Shown piece by piece: positions 37,064 through 46,781 of a stretch of 64,000 nt of DNA. Made by a program: the position numbers and the translations under genes. How positions within the stretch are numbered: position 1 is the stretch's first letter; each line of letters begins with the position of its first letter. The notes beneath the pieces are model-generated. The model had not been told where the DNA came from. It made no database searches and saw nothing but the letters and a program-made list of their open reading frames with translations. Source of the stretch: CBDCBA01 sp965214125. Its GTDB lineage: Bacteria > Planctomycetota > Phycisphaerae > Tepidisphaerales > Tepidisphaeraceae. The stretch lies in assembly GCA_965214125.1 (NCBI GenBank), contig CBDCBA010000014.1, forward strand, positions 1-64,000, in the 5' to 3' direction.

Positions 37064-38382
37064 AACCTCTCCGCATCCTCTTCGTCGCCATGAGTGGCAT
37101 CCGCGCGTGCGACGCCGAACTGCTCCGCCTTGGCCTGACGCTGCCCGGCTTTGTCGAGCGCAGCAAGACCATCGCCTCGCTGCCGAGCCTTGGGCTGCTC
37201 ACGCTCGCCGGCATGACGCCGCCGACCGACCACGTTCGCTACATGGAGGTGGCGGAGTTGCGCGACCTCGAGCATTTGCCGAACGACGTCGACCTCGTCG
37301 CCATCGGCACGTTCAGCGCGCAGGCGAAGGAGGCGTACGCCGTCGCCAAGCGCTTCACCGACGCCGGCGTTCCAACGATCATCGGCGGGCTGCACGTGAC
37401 GGGCTGCCCCGACGAGCCGGCAAGCGTCGGTGCAAGCGTTTGCATCGGCGAGGGGGAAGTCGTCTGGCCGCAGATTCTGGAGGACGCGCGGCGGGGCACC
37501 CTCAAGCCCGTCTACGACGCCCGCGGGATTGAGTGGAACTTGGCCGACGCGCCGATGCCGCGCTTCGATTTGCTCGACCTCGACAAGTACAACCGCCTGA
37601 CCGTCCAGACCAGCCGCGGCTGCCCGTGGAAGTGCAGCTTCTGCGCCTCGAGCATCCTGCTGACGCGGCGGTATAAGCAGAAGCCGATCATAAACGTTTT
37701 GCGCGAGATCGATCGTATCAAGGAGCTTTGGCCAAGGCCGTTCATCGAGTTCGCGGACGACAACGGCTTCGTCAACCGCCGGTACTGGCGCGAGCTGCTG
37801 CCCGAACTCAAGAAGCGGCGGATCAAGTGGTTCACGGAGACGGACATCACCGTCGCCGAGGATGAGGAACTCCTGCACCTCGCCCGCGACGCGGGATGTG
37901 CGGAGGTGCTGATCGGCTTCGAGTCGCCCGTGCGCGGCGGGCTCGATGGTGTGGAGCTGGTGAAGAACTTCAAGCTCACCGCGTGGCAGCGGCAGGCGGA
38001 TGCGGTCGAGCGCATCCAGCGGGCGGGCATTCGCGTCAACGCCTGCTTCGTGCTCGGCCTCGACGGGCAGGGAGCTGAGGCGTTCGATGCCGTCGAGCAG
38101 TTCGCCCGTGAAGTCCGGCCTTACGACGTGCAGGTGACGGTGCAAACCGCCTTCCCCGGCACGCCGCTCTACACGAAGCTCAAGACCGAGGGCCGGCTGT
38201 TGGAGGACGGGGCGTGGGAGACCTGCACGTTGTTCGACGTGAACTTTCAGCCGACGGAGATGTCACCGGAGGAGTTGCGGGTTCGGTTCCGCGACCTCGT
38301 CGTTCGCCTCTACGCGGAGGAGGCGACGACGCTACGCCGCGAGGGATTCAAGCAAATGCGGCAGCGACACCGGGCCGCGTAG
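37060..38382 (+). CDS. B12-binding-domain radical SAM enzyme
   Basis: The 440-residue enzyme has an N-terminal cobalamin-binding-like Rossmann region (residues 1-150: LVAIGTFSAQAKEAYAVAKR, PTIIGGLHVTGCPDE). The radical-SAM motif is TSRGCPWKCSFCASS near 186 (CxxxCxxC). ADDNGFVNRRYWREL and GCAEVLIGFESP follow as in the Elp3/MiaB-like core. Such enzymes often methylate unactivated carbons or rearrange lipids or cofactors. The substrate is unknown; the membrane protein and lipoprotein encoded with it hint at an envelope target (inferred). Confidence 0.88.
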   Translation: MKPLRILFVAMSGIRACDAELLRLGLTLPGFVERSKTIASLPSLGLLTLAGMTPPTDHVRYMEVAELRDLEHLPNDVDLVAIGTFSAQAKEAYAVAKRFTDAGVPTIIGGLHVTGCPDEPASVGASVCIGEGEVVWPQILEDARRGTLKPVYDARGIEWNLADAPMPRFDLLDLDKYNRLTVQTSRGCPWKCSFCASSILLTRRYKQKPIINVLREIDRIKELWPRPFIEFADDNGFVNRRYWRELLPELKKRRIKWFTETDITVAEDEELLHLARDAGCAEVLIGFESPVRGGLDGVELVKNFKLTAWQRQADAVERIQRAGIRVNACFVLGLDGQGAEAFDAVEQFAREVRPYDVQVTVQTAFPGTPLYTKLKTEGRLLEDGAWETCTLFDVNFQPTEMSPEELRVRFRDLVVRLYAEEATTLRREGFKQMRQRHRAA

Positions 38383-38399
38383 CTTGTTCAAATGACCCT

Positions 38400-38479
38400 C
38401 GATAGCCGCGACGCAACGCGGCGTGGTCGGGTGCCGTTGCAGCGACTTCCGACCGCGCCGCGTTGCGTCGCGGCTATCG
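38400..38479. repeat. 80-bp palindromic element, copy 2
   Basis: The arms at 38400-38428 and 38451-38479 match those at 21109-21188 with one difference (a G-T pairing), while the loop has diverged. It lies between the convergent radical-SAM and amidohydrolase genes, so a terminator role fits as well as a dispersed repeat. Confidence 0.8.
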
Positions 38480-38499
38480 AATCAACCTGCGACGTAGGA

Positions 38500-39858
38500 T
38501 TATTCCTGCCCGTAGCGCTGCTTGTACTTGTCGTTGAGTCGCGTGTGGCGGCTGGAGAGATCGACGCGGCGGCCGGCGATCCAGGCGTGCGTTACCTGCG
38601 TCGGGACCTCAAGGATGTCACCGTCGGCCACAAACAGCGTCGCTTCCTTGCCGGCCTCGATCGAGCCCACGCGGTCGGCGACGCCCAGAATCTCAGCGGG
38701 CGAGAGCGTGATCGAGCGAAGGGCGGCGGCGCGGTCGAGCCCGAACGGCACGGCGCTGGCGGCGTGGTACGGCAGGTTGCGGCTGAAGGCGGGGCGGCGG
38801 TCGTCGCTGATTGCGAACAGCACGCCGGCATCAACGAGCCTGCCGGGCAACGCGTAGGCGTCGCCGATCGCCGCGTCGCGGCCGCGCGGCATGCGCTGGG
38901 TGCCGTCGATGATGACCGGCACATCCGCCGCGACGAGCAACTCGGCCACGCGGTCCGCCTCGCCGCCGCCGACGATGATGACGCGCATGCCGCGCCGCTC
39001 GCCGAAGGCAACCGCCGCCGCGATCTGGCTGGCCTCCTCGGCTCCGATCAGCAGTGGCAGCTCGCCGTCGAACAGCGGGGCCATCGCCTCAAGCTTGGCA
39101 TCGAACGGCGGGGCACCGGCCGGGGCATCCCCATCGGCAACGGCGGGCCGGCTGCTCGGGCCAGTCTTTAGGCCGGCGGCCTCGCGAGCGGCCTTGTACT
39201 GCTCGGCCCGGTCGAAGAGCGCTTCGATCTCCCGAAGCCGCTCGTCGCGCTGCCGAATCTGCTCGGCCACGCTCGCGGTGATCCACCACGCCTGCCGCGG
39301 CAGCATGTTGGGCCAGTTCACCACGATGCCGGTCGGGGCCTGCACCGTCATGTCCTCGTACGTCCAGCCGTCCATCTGCATCACCGCCCCCTGCCCGCTG
39401 ACGAACCCGCCGATCGGGTGGACGTGCGCCAGTAGCACGCCGTTGGCGCGGATCGTCGGGATCAGCTCGCTATCCGGATTAACGCTCACGTGCGCCTGGG
39501 CGTTCGGGTTGATGCTCCCCTGCTCGGCGAAGTCGACGGTCATGTCGACGGCGTTGATCTCGACGAGGCCGATCTGGCTGCTCGCGTCGAACAGGCCGGG
39601 GTAGACGTGGTGGCCCGACACGTCGATGACCTCCACGCCCTCGGGCGCTTCAAAGTCATCCGGGTTGTCGCCGACGGCCTCGATCTTGCCGTCGCGCACG
39701 ACGACCAGACCGTCCTCGATCACGTCGCCGCTGACGGTGTGGACGGTGCCGCCCACGAGTGCGACGTTCTGCAAGTCGCCCGGTATTTCGTCGCTGGCGA
39801 GAAGCAACGTCGGCAGTGCGAGCGCGAGGGCGGCAACAAGGAGGTGGGAAGGTTTCAT
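38500..39858 (-). CDS. Secreted amidohydrolase-family protein lacking the HxH metal motif
   Basis: The 452-residue protein has a signal peptide (1-21). The amidohydrolase composite beta-domain is visible: VALVGGTVHTVSGDVIEDG, VVVRDGKIEAVGD, HVYPGLFDASSQIGLVEI near residue 88, and ILGVADRVGSIEAGKEATLF near 395. The family's HxH after PGxxDA is replaced by S-S-Q, so the usual metal site is incomplete. It may be catalytically inactive or use another site. Its ATG overlaps the stop of the methyltransferase gene (ATGA). Confidence 0.8.
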   Translation of the reverse strand: MKPSHLLVAALALALPTLLLASDEIPGDLQNVALVGGTVHTVSGDVIEDGLVVVRDGKIEAVGDNPDDFEAPEGVEVIDVSGHHVYPGLFDASSQIGLVEINAVDMTVDFAEQGSINPNAQAHVSVNPDSELIPTIRANGVLLAHVHPIGGFVSGQGAVMQMDGWTYEDMTVQAPTGIVVNWPNMLPRQAWWITASVAEQIRQRDERLREIEALFDRAEQYKAAREAAGLKTGPSSRPAVADGDAPAGAPPFDAKLEAMAPLFDGELPLLIGAEEASQIAAAVAFGERRGMRVIIVGGGEADRVAELLVAADVPVIIDGTQRMPRGRDAAIGDAYALPGRLVDAGVLFAISDDRRPAFSRNLPYHAASAVPFGLDRAAALRSITLSPAEILGVADRVGSIEAGKEATLFVADGDILEVPTQVTHAWIAGRRVDLSSRHTRLNDKYKQRYGQE

Positions 39859-40799
39859 TGGGTGAGCAGGTAGGTGGCGCTGGGCGTCTGGCCGTAGTGG
39901 TCCGGCGGGTTCAGGCCACGGTTGGTGGCGACGGGCGTGTAGTGCGGGAGCAGTTCGGCCAGCAGGTCAGGCCGGCCGTGGTGGAGCATCGGCAGCGAGC
40001 AGGCGATACCGCAGCGCGGGTTGTGCGTGAGGAACGCCTGCAACAGCGTCGACTCGCCGCCGAAGAACAGGTCGCCCGGCCCCATCAGGTTCGGGCCGAA
40101 GTCGTACGGAAGTTGCGTGTCATGAACGTGAACGTTTATGCCCGAAGTCTCGCATAAGCGCGGCAGCACGCGCAGGATCAAATGGTGGACATCGCTGCCG
40201 GGCCGGGTCGCATGGGTGGAGTCGATGAACAGCAGGTCGCCGCTCGCCAGCTTCAGGTACTCGTCGACCGTGACGTGCTCGGCCTTCTCGGCGATCAGGC
40301 GAATCTGGCCCGACTTTTCCAGTTCAACAAGGTAGTCGCTCGGGAACGGCTCGATGCAGCAAAGCTCCGGCGCGTAGCCGGCAAAGCGGGCGGCGGCGAG
40401 GATGAGGGCGGTCGACGCGCCGCACCCGACTTGCAGGATCTTCGCCGGCCGGTTGGTCGCGATGAAGGCGAACAACGCATCGCCGTCGGCGTCGCCGTAG
40501 CCGCCCTCGCCCTGCTCATCGCGGGCGGCGGCGAGGACATCATTTGCGCGAAGATGATCGTATACGTTTACGCTCATCCAACGTCGTATCTCCTGTTCCT
40601 GCCCGTCAAGGTCGCGGCCGAGGATGCCGTGGAGGTCGTACGGCTTACGCCAGCGGTCATCGCCTTTGAGGTCGCAGAAATCGGGGACGCTCGAGTAGAA
40701 GTGGCGGGGCAGCACGTCGACGCCGAGGCGTTGGCCGAGCGTGAAAGCTGCCTTCCACCGGCGCTTGACGGCGTTGCGCGCCCGCCGCCCGAGGCTCAC
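39855..40799 (-). CDS. Class I SAM-dependent methyltransferase
   Basis: The 314-residue protein has the SAM loop ILQVGCGASTALILAAA near residue 120, an acidic strand end CCIEPFPSDYLVEL, and the motif DLLFIDSTHATRPGSDVHH near 188, as in Methyltransf_24-type enzymes. VHVHDTQLPYDFG follows. The GTG start at 40799 overlaps the stop of the large amidohydrolase gene, and its stop overlaps the next amidohydrolase start. It is therefore translationally coupled on both sides. The acceptor is unknown. Confidence 0.8.
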   Translation of the reverse strand: MSLGRRARNAVKRRWKAAFTLGQRLGVDVLPRHFYSSVPDFCDLKGDDRWRKPYDLHGILGRDLDGQEQEIRRWMSVNVYDHLRANDVLAAARDEQGEGGYGDADGDALFAFIATNRPAKILQVGCGASTALILAAARFAGYAPELCCIEPFPSDYLVELEKSGQIRLIAEKAEHVTVDEYLKLASGDLLFIDSTHATRPGSDVHHLILRVLPRLCETSGINVHVHDTQLPYDFGPNLMGPGDLFFGGESTLLQAFLTHNPRCGIACSLPMLHHGRPDLLAELLPHYTPVATNRGLNPPDHYGQTPSATYLLTQ

Positions 40800-43700
40800 T
40801 CCTTCGCCTCGCCGTGGCCGAGTGTGCCGTGGTCGTGCTGGCCGTGGCAGTAGATGTCGGTGTCGGCCCACTGGTCGCCCGGCCGCGCGCCGGCGGTGCC
40901 CTCGCCGGGGGCGGCGGGCGACTCGCCGCTGCCGAGGATGCGCTGGATCAGCTTGGCCCGCATCTCGCGAACCTGCTCCTGAAGCTTCGCGTCCTCGGCG
41001 CGGTCGAAGTACTTGCGGCCGTCGACCCACGTCTGCTCGGCCACGGCGTAGCTGCTGAGCGGGTCGGCCGACCAAACGACGAGGTCGGCGTGCTTGCCGG
41101 GCTCGAGGCTGCCGACCATGTCATCAATCTTGAGCTGCTTCGCCGGGTTGAGCGTGACGAACTTCAGTGCCTCCTCGGGCGGCACGCCGCCGTACTTGAC
41201 AGCCTTGGCAGCCTCGGTGTTGAGGCGGCGGGCGAGTTCGCCGTCGTCGCTGTTGAAGCTCACGACCACGCCCTCGCGGTGCATGATCGCGCCGTTGTAC
41301 GGAATAGCGTCGTAGACCTCGAACTTGTAGGCCCACCAGTCGCTGAAGGTGCTGCCGCCCACGCCGTGCTCGGCCATCTCCTTGGCCACCTTGTACCCCT
41401 CCAGGATGTGCTGGAGGCTGGCCATCGTGATGCCGAACTCCTCGAAGGTGCGCAGCGTCGCGAGGATCTCGTCCTGGCGGTAGCTGTGCGTGTGCACGAG
41501 GCGGCTGCCGTCGAGCATTTCGCTCAGGGCGTCGAGCTCGAGGTCGCGGCGGACGGGCAGCCCGCCGTTGGCTTCGAAGTCGGTCTTGGCGCGCTGGTAA
41601 TCCTGGGCGGCGCGGAAGCTGTCGGCGAAGATTTCCTGCACGCCCATGCGCGTATTCGGGTAGCGGTTGCTGCCGACGCGTTTGACGTTCTCGCCGAGGG
41701 CGAACTTCACGCCTTCGGGAGCTTCTTCAAACTTCAGTTCCTCCGGCCCGACGCCCCAGCGGAACTTGATGACCTGGTTCTGCCCGCCGATCGGGTTGGC
41801 TGAGCCGTGGAGGATGTTCGCGCTCGTCACGCCGCCAGCGAGCTGGCGGTAGAGGTCGATGTCGTTCGGGTCGACGAAGTCGCCGATGCGGACCTCGCAG
41901 GTGACGCTCTGGGTCGCCTCGTTCACGCCGCCGTCGGTGGCGATGTGGGTATGGCAGTCGATCAGGCCGGGCGTGATGTGTTTGCCGGTGGCGTCAATCT
42001 CGGTCTCGCTCGGCTGCACCTGGCTTTGCAGTTCGAAGTCGCGGGACGACCACACGCCGGCGATCTTGCCGTCGCGAATCGCGATGACGCCATTTTCGAT
42101 AATACCGGCCTCGCCGCTTGTCCAGACCGTTGCGTTGACGATGTCAAAGTTCGTCGTTTCAGCAACGTCCGCCGACTCGCGGCCGTAGGCGCCGAGCGGG
42201 TAATTCACGGGGTAAAGCGGCTCATCCTTCTTGTCGGCCGCGGCGACCGTCGTTGGGCCGGTGGTGGGGGTCGTCTCGATCTCGACGGCCTCGCCCTCGG
42301 GCTCTTCGCCGTCCGGCTCCTCGGCCATCGTGGCGGTGCCGGGCTCGTCTTCGGTTTGCTGGCTTTCAACCGGCACGTCCTCGGCGGCCTCGCGATCGTC
42401 GCCGTCGGTGACGGCCGGCTCGGCGTCGATCGTGTCGCCCTCGCCCTCGTCATCGGGCTGCGTGGTGGCGGCCTCGCTCTTGGTGACGGTGATCGTCTCC
42501 CGCGTGCCGTCGGGCAGCAGCACTTGGCCGAACAGCTTGTCACCCAGGCGCGTGAGCGAGACGCTCGCGACGCCGCTTTGGCCGAACGGCTTCGCGTTCA
42601 CCGTGAACGACAGCCCATCCGCGCTGCTGGCGACGTTCTTGAGCGCGAGGTTTTTCGGCTTGGTCGTCGGCTGCGTGCTCGGCTGCGTTGCCGGCTGGGT
42701 GGTGGGCTGGGTGGCGGGCTCCTCGTCGGATGTGCCGGGCGTCCACGAGCCGGTCAGCCGGCCGCGACGCTCGAAGATCCTGAAGCTATCGCCCTCGACT
42801 ACCTGCCACGTCGCCTTCGGATCGAAGGTCGGATCGCGATGCAAAATCTCGCGCGACCCGTCGGCCCAGACCTCGACGATCTTGGCCTTGCCCTTCGGGT
42901 CGAACAGGTCGCCGTCGGCGATCACGAGGCTGGCCATCTTGCCGGCCTCAACCGTGCCGAGCATCGCCTCCGCCCCGACGAGCGTCGCGGCCTCGGTGGT
43001 CAAGGCGGCGAGGGCGTCGTCGGCGGAAAGGCCGCGCTTGATGGCCTTCTTGAGATTCGGGTGGAACTCACGGTCCGGGCGACGCAAACCGTTCGTGGTG
43101 AAGGCGAACGTGACGTTATTGTCCTTCATCATCGCCGGGTTGCTCGGCGAAAGGTCCCAGTCCATGAGCGCGGCGAGCGTGGCGGCATCGGCGCGCTCGG
43201 GCGTGGTCACGTCCGGCGGCTTGGGGAAGTTGATCGGCAGGACAAGCTTGCGACCCGTCGCCGCGACGAGGTCGGCGCGGCGGTACTCGTCGCCGCTGCC
43301 GACGACCACGACGTCGACCTCGAATTCCTTGCCAAAGCGGTCGGCTCGCAAGGCGTACAACTCGTCGCCGGCTGCTATCCACAGGGGCAGCTCGCCGTCG
43401 AGCACGGGTTGAAGGGCGGCGAGGGCGTCGTTGCGTTCCGGGCGGGCGAGGCTCGGATCGTCGGCCACCGCCTGCTGCGCCTGGGCGTACCACTGGGCGT
43501 CGTACATGGCCTGGCGGGCGAGGGAGACAGCGCCCATCGGGCTGCCGGGGTAGCCGCGAGTGCCGCCACGATCGGGCGTGAGCTGGGTGGCCATGCCGAT
43601 GTTCGACCGAAGCACCGCCGACTCGCCGCTGGCGTCCTTCGACAGGTTCACCAGCGCGGCCCTGCCCTTGATGACGCCGGCGCCGGGCGCGTATAAGCGG

Positions 43701-44173
43701 GCGACGAAGCCAGCCTTGCGCAAGTTCTCGTGCGTCGCCCCGCTCGTGGCCAGGACGCGGGCCGCGTCGATCTGCGGCGTGACGTTGGCGTTCCAGTAGT
43801 TGGCCGCTCCCGACTCGCCGGCAAGCGAGCTCTGCTCGCGCGGCAACTCGGCGAAGGCGTCAATGAAGCCGGCGTACACGCGCCGGCCGATCATGTCGAT
43901 CTCGAGCGCCCCGTCGGGCACCTCCACGTCGGCGCCAACGGCGGTGATTTTGCCGTCCTTCAGGACGATGGTGGCATCCTCGATCGTCTCGCCCGGCCGC
44001 ACGACCACGTCGGCGCCGACAAGGGCGTAGAGCTGCGGGACGTTCTCGCGCAGGCCCTCGGGCGGGGCGGTGCGGCGACGCGGGTCGGTCGCCTGCGCCG
44101 CGACGAGGGCGGCGAGCAGGGTCAGGAGAAGCGGCGGGATCAACGCGACGGCGGCAACGCGGGCTAGACGCAT
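40796..44173 (-). CDS. Secreted double-amidohydrolase protein
   Basis: The 1125-residue product starts at the ATG at 44173 with a signal peptide ending LVAAQ. The first amidohydrolase-like unit (about 45-450: ALVGADVVVRPGETIEDAT, RRVYAGFIDAFAELP) lacks HxH. A Thr/Gln/Pro linker (TQPTTQPATQPSTQPTTKP) and an acidic linker follow. The second unit (about 660-1080: VNATVWTSGEAGIIENG, TPGLIDCHTHIATDGG near 735, VHTHSYRQDE, VVSFNSDDGELARRL) keeps HxH, later His residues and the Asp, so it is probably the active one. The C-terminus is His-rich. This pairing is known from imidazolonepropionase-like proteins. The substrate is unknown. Confidence 0.85.
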   Translation of the reverse strand: MRLARVAAVALIPPLLLTLLAALVAAQATDPRRRTAPPEGLRENVPQLYALVGADVVVRPGETIEDATIVLKDGKITAVGADVEVPDGALEIDMIGRRVYAGFIDAFAELPREQSSLAGESGAANYWNANVTPQIDAARVLATSGATHENLRKAGFVARLYAPGAGVIKGRAALVNLSKDASGESAVLRSNIGMATQLTPDRGGTRGYPGSPMGAVSLARQAMYDAQWYAQAQQAVADDPSLARPERNDALAALQPVLDGELPLWIAAGDELYALRADRFGKEFEVDVVVVGSGDEYRRADLVAATGRKLVLPINFPKPPDVTTPERADAATLAALMDWDLSPSNPAMMKDNNVTFAFTTNGLRRPDREFHPNLKKAIKRGLSADDALAALTTEAATLVGAEAMLGTVEAGKMASLVIADGDLFDPKGKAKIVEVWADGSREILHRDPTFDPKATWQVVEGDSFRIFERRGRLTGSWTPGTSDEEPATQPTTQPATQPSTQPTTKPKNLALKNVASSADGLSFTVNAKPFGQSGVASVSLTRLGDKLFGQVLLPDGTRETITVTKSEAATTQPDDEGEGDTIDAEPAVTDGDDREAAEDVPVESQQTEDEPGTATMAEEPDGEEPEGEAVEIETTPTTGPTTVAAADKKDEPLYPVNYPLGAYGRESADVAETTNFDIVNATVWTSGEAGIIENGVIAIRDGKIAGVWSSRDFELQSQVQPSETEIDATGKHITPGLIDCHTHIATDGGVNEATQSVTCEVRIGDFVDPNDIDLYRQLAGGVTSANILHGSANPIGGQNQVIKFRWGVGPEELKFEEAPEGVKFALGENVKRVGSNRYPNTRMGVQEIFADSFRAAQDYQRAKTDFEANGGLPVRRDLELDALSEMLDGSRLVHTHSYRQDEILATLRTFEEFGITMASLQHILEGYKVAKEMAEHGVGGSTFSDWWAYKFEVYDAIPYNGAIMHREGVVVSFNSDDGELARRLNTEAAKAVKYGGVPPEEALKFVTLNPAKQLKIDDMVGSLEPGKHADLVVWSADPLSSYAVAEQTWVDGRKYFDRAEDAKLQEQVREMRAKLIQRILGSGESPAAPGEGTAGARPGDQWADTDIYCHGQHDHGTLGHGEAKE

Positions 44174-44250
44174 GGACGACCAACTGTACCGAGCGGCCGC
44201 CGATTTGGAAGCAGCGCAATCGCTCGCTTCAAGCCGGTGCGCTGGCAACG

Positions 44251-44781
44251 CTATCGAGACCGGCCGTCCACGCGCAGCATGCCGGTTGAGAGCACCCGCG
44301 CCCGCAGCCCGCCGCGGAACGACTCCTTGAGAAATGCCTGCACGCCGGGGGCGACGACGCGGTCCATCCAGACGCACGGCTTGCACTCCTGGGCCCCCTC
44401 GAAGCGGACGGCCTGGAACTCGAACGTTTCGCCAAGCCAGCGTGCGAGGCCGCCGTCGACGCCGCGGACAATCAGGTTGCGGCGAAAGACGCTCGCCGGC
44501 AGCCTCGGCAGCTTGAAGTCGCGGCGGACGGCATCGACGACGTCGGCGTCGAGGAACGTCACCTGGCCGCGCCCGCCGGGTTTTTCGCCGAAGTAGCGGT
44601 CGCCCTCCAGGCCCATGTGCTCGACGGCCCGCACCTCGGCGGGCATGTGCCCCCCGTGTTGCATGCGGCCTTCGCCCTGCTTGCCCCAGTAATCGTGGCC
44701 GGGCGAGATGACGATGGCCTCAAGCGTGGCGGTCCACGCGGCAACGGGCGGGGTGGTGGGAGCGGCGGGGGCGGACGGCAT
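44251..44781 (-). CDS. MOSC domain protein
   Basis: The 176-residue single-domain protein has GLEGDRYFGEKPGGRGQVTF near residue 57, ASVFRRNLIVRGVD near 93, and GAQECKPCVWMD near 127, containing the conserved MOSC cysteine. MOSC domains handle sulfur transfer or molybdenum-cofactor-linked reductions. It is divergent from the FAD protein. No molybdopterin genes are nearby, so the partner is unknown. Confidence 0.88.
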   Translation of the reverse strand: MPSAPAAPTTPPVAAWTATLEAIVISPGHDYWGKQGEGRMQHGGHMPAEVRAVEHMGLEGDRYFGEKPGGRGQVTFLDADVVDAVRRDFKLPRLPASVFRRNLIVRGVDGGLARWLGETFEFQAVRFEGAQECKPCVWMDRVVAPGVQAFLKESFRGGLRARVLSTGMLRVDGRSR

Positions 44782-44886
44782 CGTGCGCCGAGCGTAGAGC
44801 GACGCCGGTCCGGTCGAAACGGGGCAATCGGCCGCACCCGCGCCGGCCGACCCAAGGCCCGGCGTTTGCTGGCGATCGGACACCCT

Positions 44887-46710
44887 ATGGCCCGGACTTT
44901 GAACCTTGCGATCATCGGCGCAGGCGCGACCACGCTCTACCTCCTGAAGCACCTCCTCGACCACGCCAACGCCGTACGCGACCGGGTCGGCGTGCGGCGG
45001 ATCGTCGTCTTCGAGGCGGGCGGTCGCCCCGGTCCCGGCATGCCGTACAGCCCGAAGACGACCGACCGTCACAACATCTGCAACATTTCCAGCGAAGAAC
45101 TGCCACGCTTGCAGCAGACCTTCGCCGACTGGCTTCGCGGCCTCGACGACGATCGACTGGCGGAGTTCGACCTCCAGCGCGAGGAGATTGACCCGGCCGA
45201 GACATACGCCCGCATCGCGCTGGGCGGCTACTTCGAAGCGCAGTTCCGCCAGATCGCCGATGCGCTGCGGCGCGCGGGCGTTGCCGTCGAGGTGCGCGTC
45301 GACACGAAGGTCCAGGACGTGCGCGACGAGCCGGAGCACGATCGCGTCTGTCTCCAAACAGCGGATGCGGACGAGCCGTTCGACCGCGTCGTCATCGCGA
45401 CCGGCCACACCTTTTCAGACGACGACGATCCCGCCAACGGCTACTTCGCCTCGCCCTGGCCGATCCACAAACTGCTGCCACGTGATGGCGAACACTTCGA
45501 CTTCGAGATCGGCACGCTCGGCGCATCGCTGAGCGCGTTCGACGTCGTCGCCTCGCTCGCACACCGTCACGGCACGTTCCACGGGGAAGGCGAGTCGCTG
45601 CGATTCGAGCCAAACCCCGCGGCGCGGCAGTTTCGCATCGTGATGTACTCGGCCGAGGGGTGGCTGCCGCACTTGCAGTACGAGCAGGCCGAGCCGATGC
45701 GCAAGGTCTACCGGCACGTGTCGCGCGAGCAGATCCTCGACCTGCGCGACGACAACGGCTTCCTCCGGCTCGAAACGTACTGGGACGCCGTCTGCCGGCC
45801 CGCGTTGGCGAAGGCGCTGCGTGAGGACGATTGCCCGGAGCTTGCGAGGAGGCTCGCCGATGGCTCGATGTCGCTCGAAGGCTTCGTCGACGAGCTTGGC
45901 CAGGAGCACACGTACGACGATGCCTTCGCGGGCATGCGACGCGAGCTGCCCGAGGCCCGGCGATCGCTCGATCAGGATCGGCCCATCCGCTGGAAGGAAG
46001 TGCTCGACGATCTCGTGTACGCCTTGAACTTTCACGCGGAACTACTGCCCGCCGAGGACCACGCGCGGCTGCGCTCGACGCTGATGCCGTTTCTGTTCAA
46101 CGTGATCGCCGCCATGCCGCTGCGGTCGGCGCGGATGCTGCTGGCACTCCACGCGGCGAAGCGGCTCGAGCTGATCCAGGGGACCGTCACGATTCAATCG
46201 AAGGAGGAGGGCAAAACGACCATCGAGGTCGAGAACGACGGCGAGACGAGCACGCGCACGTACCGCATGTTCATCGATTGCAGTGGGCAGGGTTCGGTGA
46301 CGACGGACGACTACCCCTTCCGCAGCCTTGTGAATGGCGGCGTTGTTCGCCCCGCCAAAGCGCGCTTCGCCGACGAAGCGAACGCGGCGGACCTCTTCGA
46401 GAAGCTCGCGGGCCGTCGCGACGAGGCCGAGGATGGCAGCGCGGTCCTGCGCCTCGACGGCATCGCCATTGACGCCGGCTATCGCGTGCTGGACAAAGAC
46501 GGCAAGGCCAACCGACGCGTCATCGACATCGCCTTTCCCCACGCCCTGGGCCTGCGGCCGTACTCCTACGGCTTGCAGGCCTGCGACCACACGGCCGGGA
46601 TGGTCGTCGAGACTTGGCTCCGCGAGGCCGAGGCGGGGGAGATTGCGTCGGACGATGAGCGAACGTTCACCGAACTTCAAGCCGCCGAGGAAGCCGGCGA
46701 GCGGGCGTAG
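44887..46710 (+). CDS. FAD/NAD(P)-binding protein
   Basis: The 607-residue flavoprotein has NLAIIGAGATTLYLLKHLL at residues 6-24 (dinucleotide-binding GxGxxx), RPGPGMPYSP near 51, NISSEELPRLQQTFADWL, RVVIATGHTFSDDD near 165, and a second SAM-like beta domain. This matches the FAD-NAD(P)-binding family (HK-like uncharacterised oxidoreductases). The ATG at 44887 starts at the Rossmann fold; longer frames have no support. A small membrane gene follows 71 bp downstream. The substrate is unknown. Confidence 0.8.
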   Translation: MARTLNLAIIGAGATTLYLLKHLLDHANAVRDRVGVRRIVVFEAGGRPGPGMPYSPKTTDRHNICNISSEELPRLQQTFADWLRGLDDDRLAEFDLQREEIDPAETYARIALGGYFEAQFRQIADALRRAGVAVEVRVDTKVQDVRDEPEHDRVCLQTADADEPFDRVVIATGHTFSDDDDPANGYFASPWPIHKLLPRDGEHFDFEIGTLGASLSAFDVVASLAHRHGTFHGEGESLRFEPNPAARQFRIVMYSAEGWLPHLQYEQAEPMRKVYRHVSREQILDLRDDNGFLRLETYWDAVCRPALAKALREDDCPELARRLADGSMSLEGFVDELGQEHTYDDAFAGMRRELPEARRSLDQDRPIRWKEVLDDLVYALNFHAELLPAEDHARLRSTLMPFLFNVIAAMPLRSARMLLALHAAKRLELIQGTVTIQSKEEGKTTIEVENDGETSTRTYRMFIDCSGQGSVTTDDYPFRSLVNGGVVRPAKARFADEANAADLFEKLAGRRDEAEDGSAVLRLDGIAIDAGYRVLDKDGKANRRVIDIAFPHALGLRPYSYGLQACDHTAGMVVETWLREAEAGEIASDDERTFTELQAAEEAGERA

Positions 46711-46781
46711 GTGTCAGTCGACCCGATGACCCCGAATCGGGCAGTCGCATCGACGGACCGTTCGGCCGATGCTGGGGCGGC

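Noticed and set aside
42660..42720. Repeated TQPT units in the double amidohydrolase, considered as another tandem microduplication
   Set aside because: These are imperfect, codon-varied linker repeats of a kind common in secreted proteins, unlike the near-identical duplications in the island.
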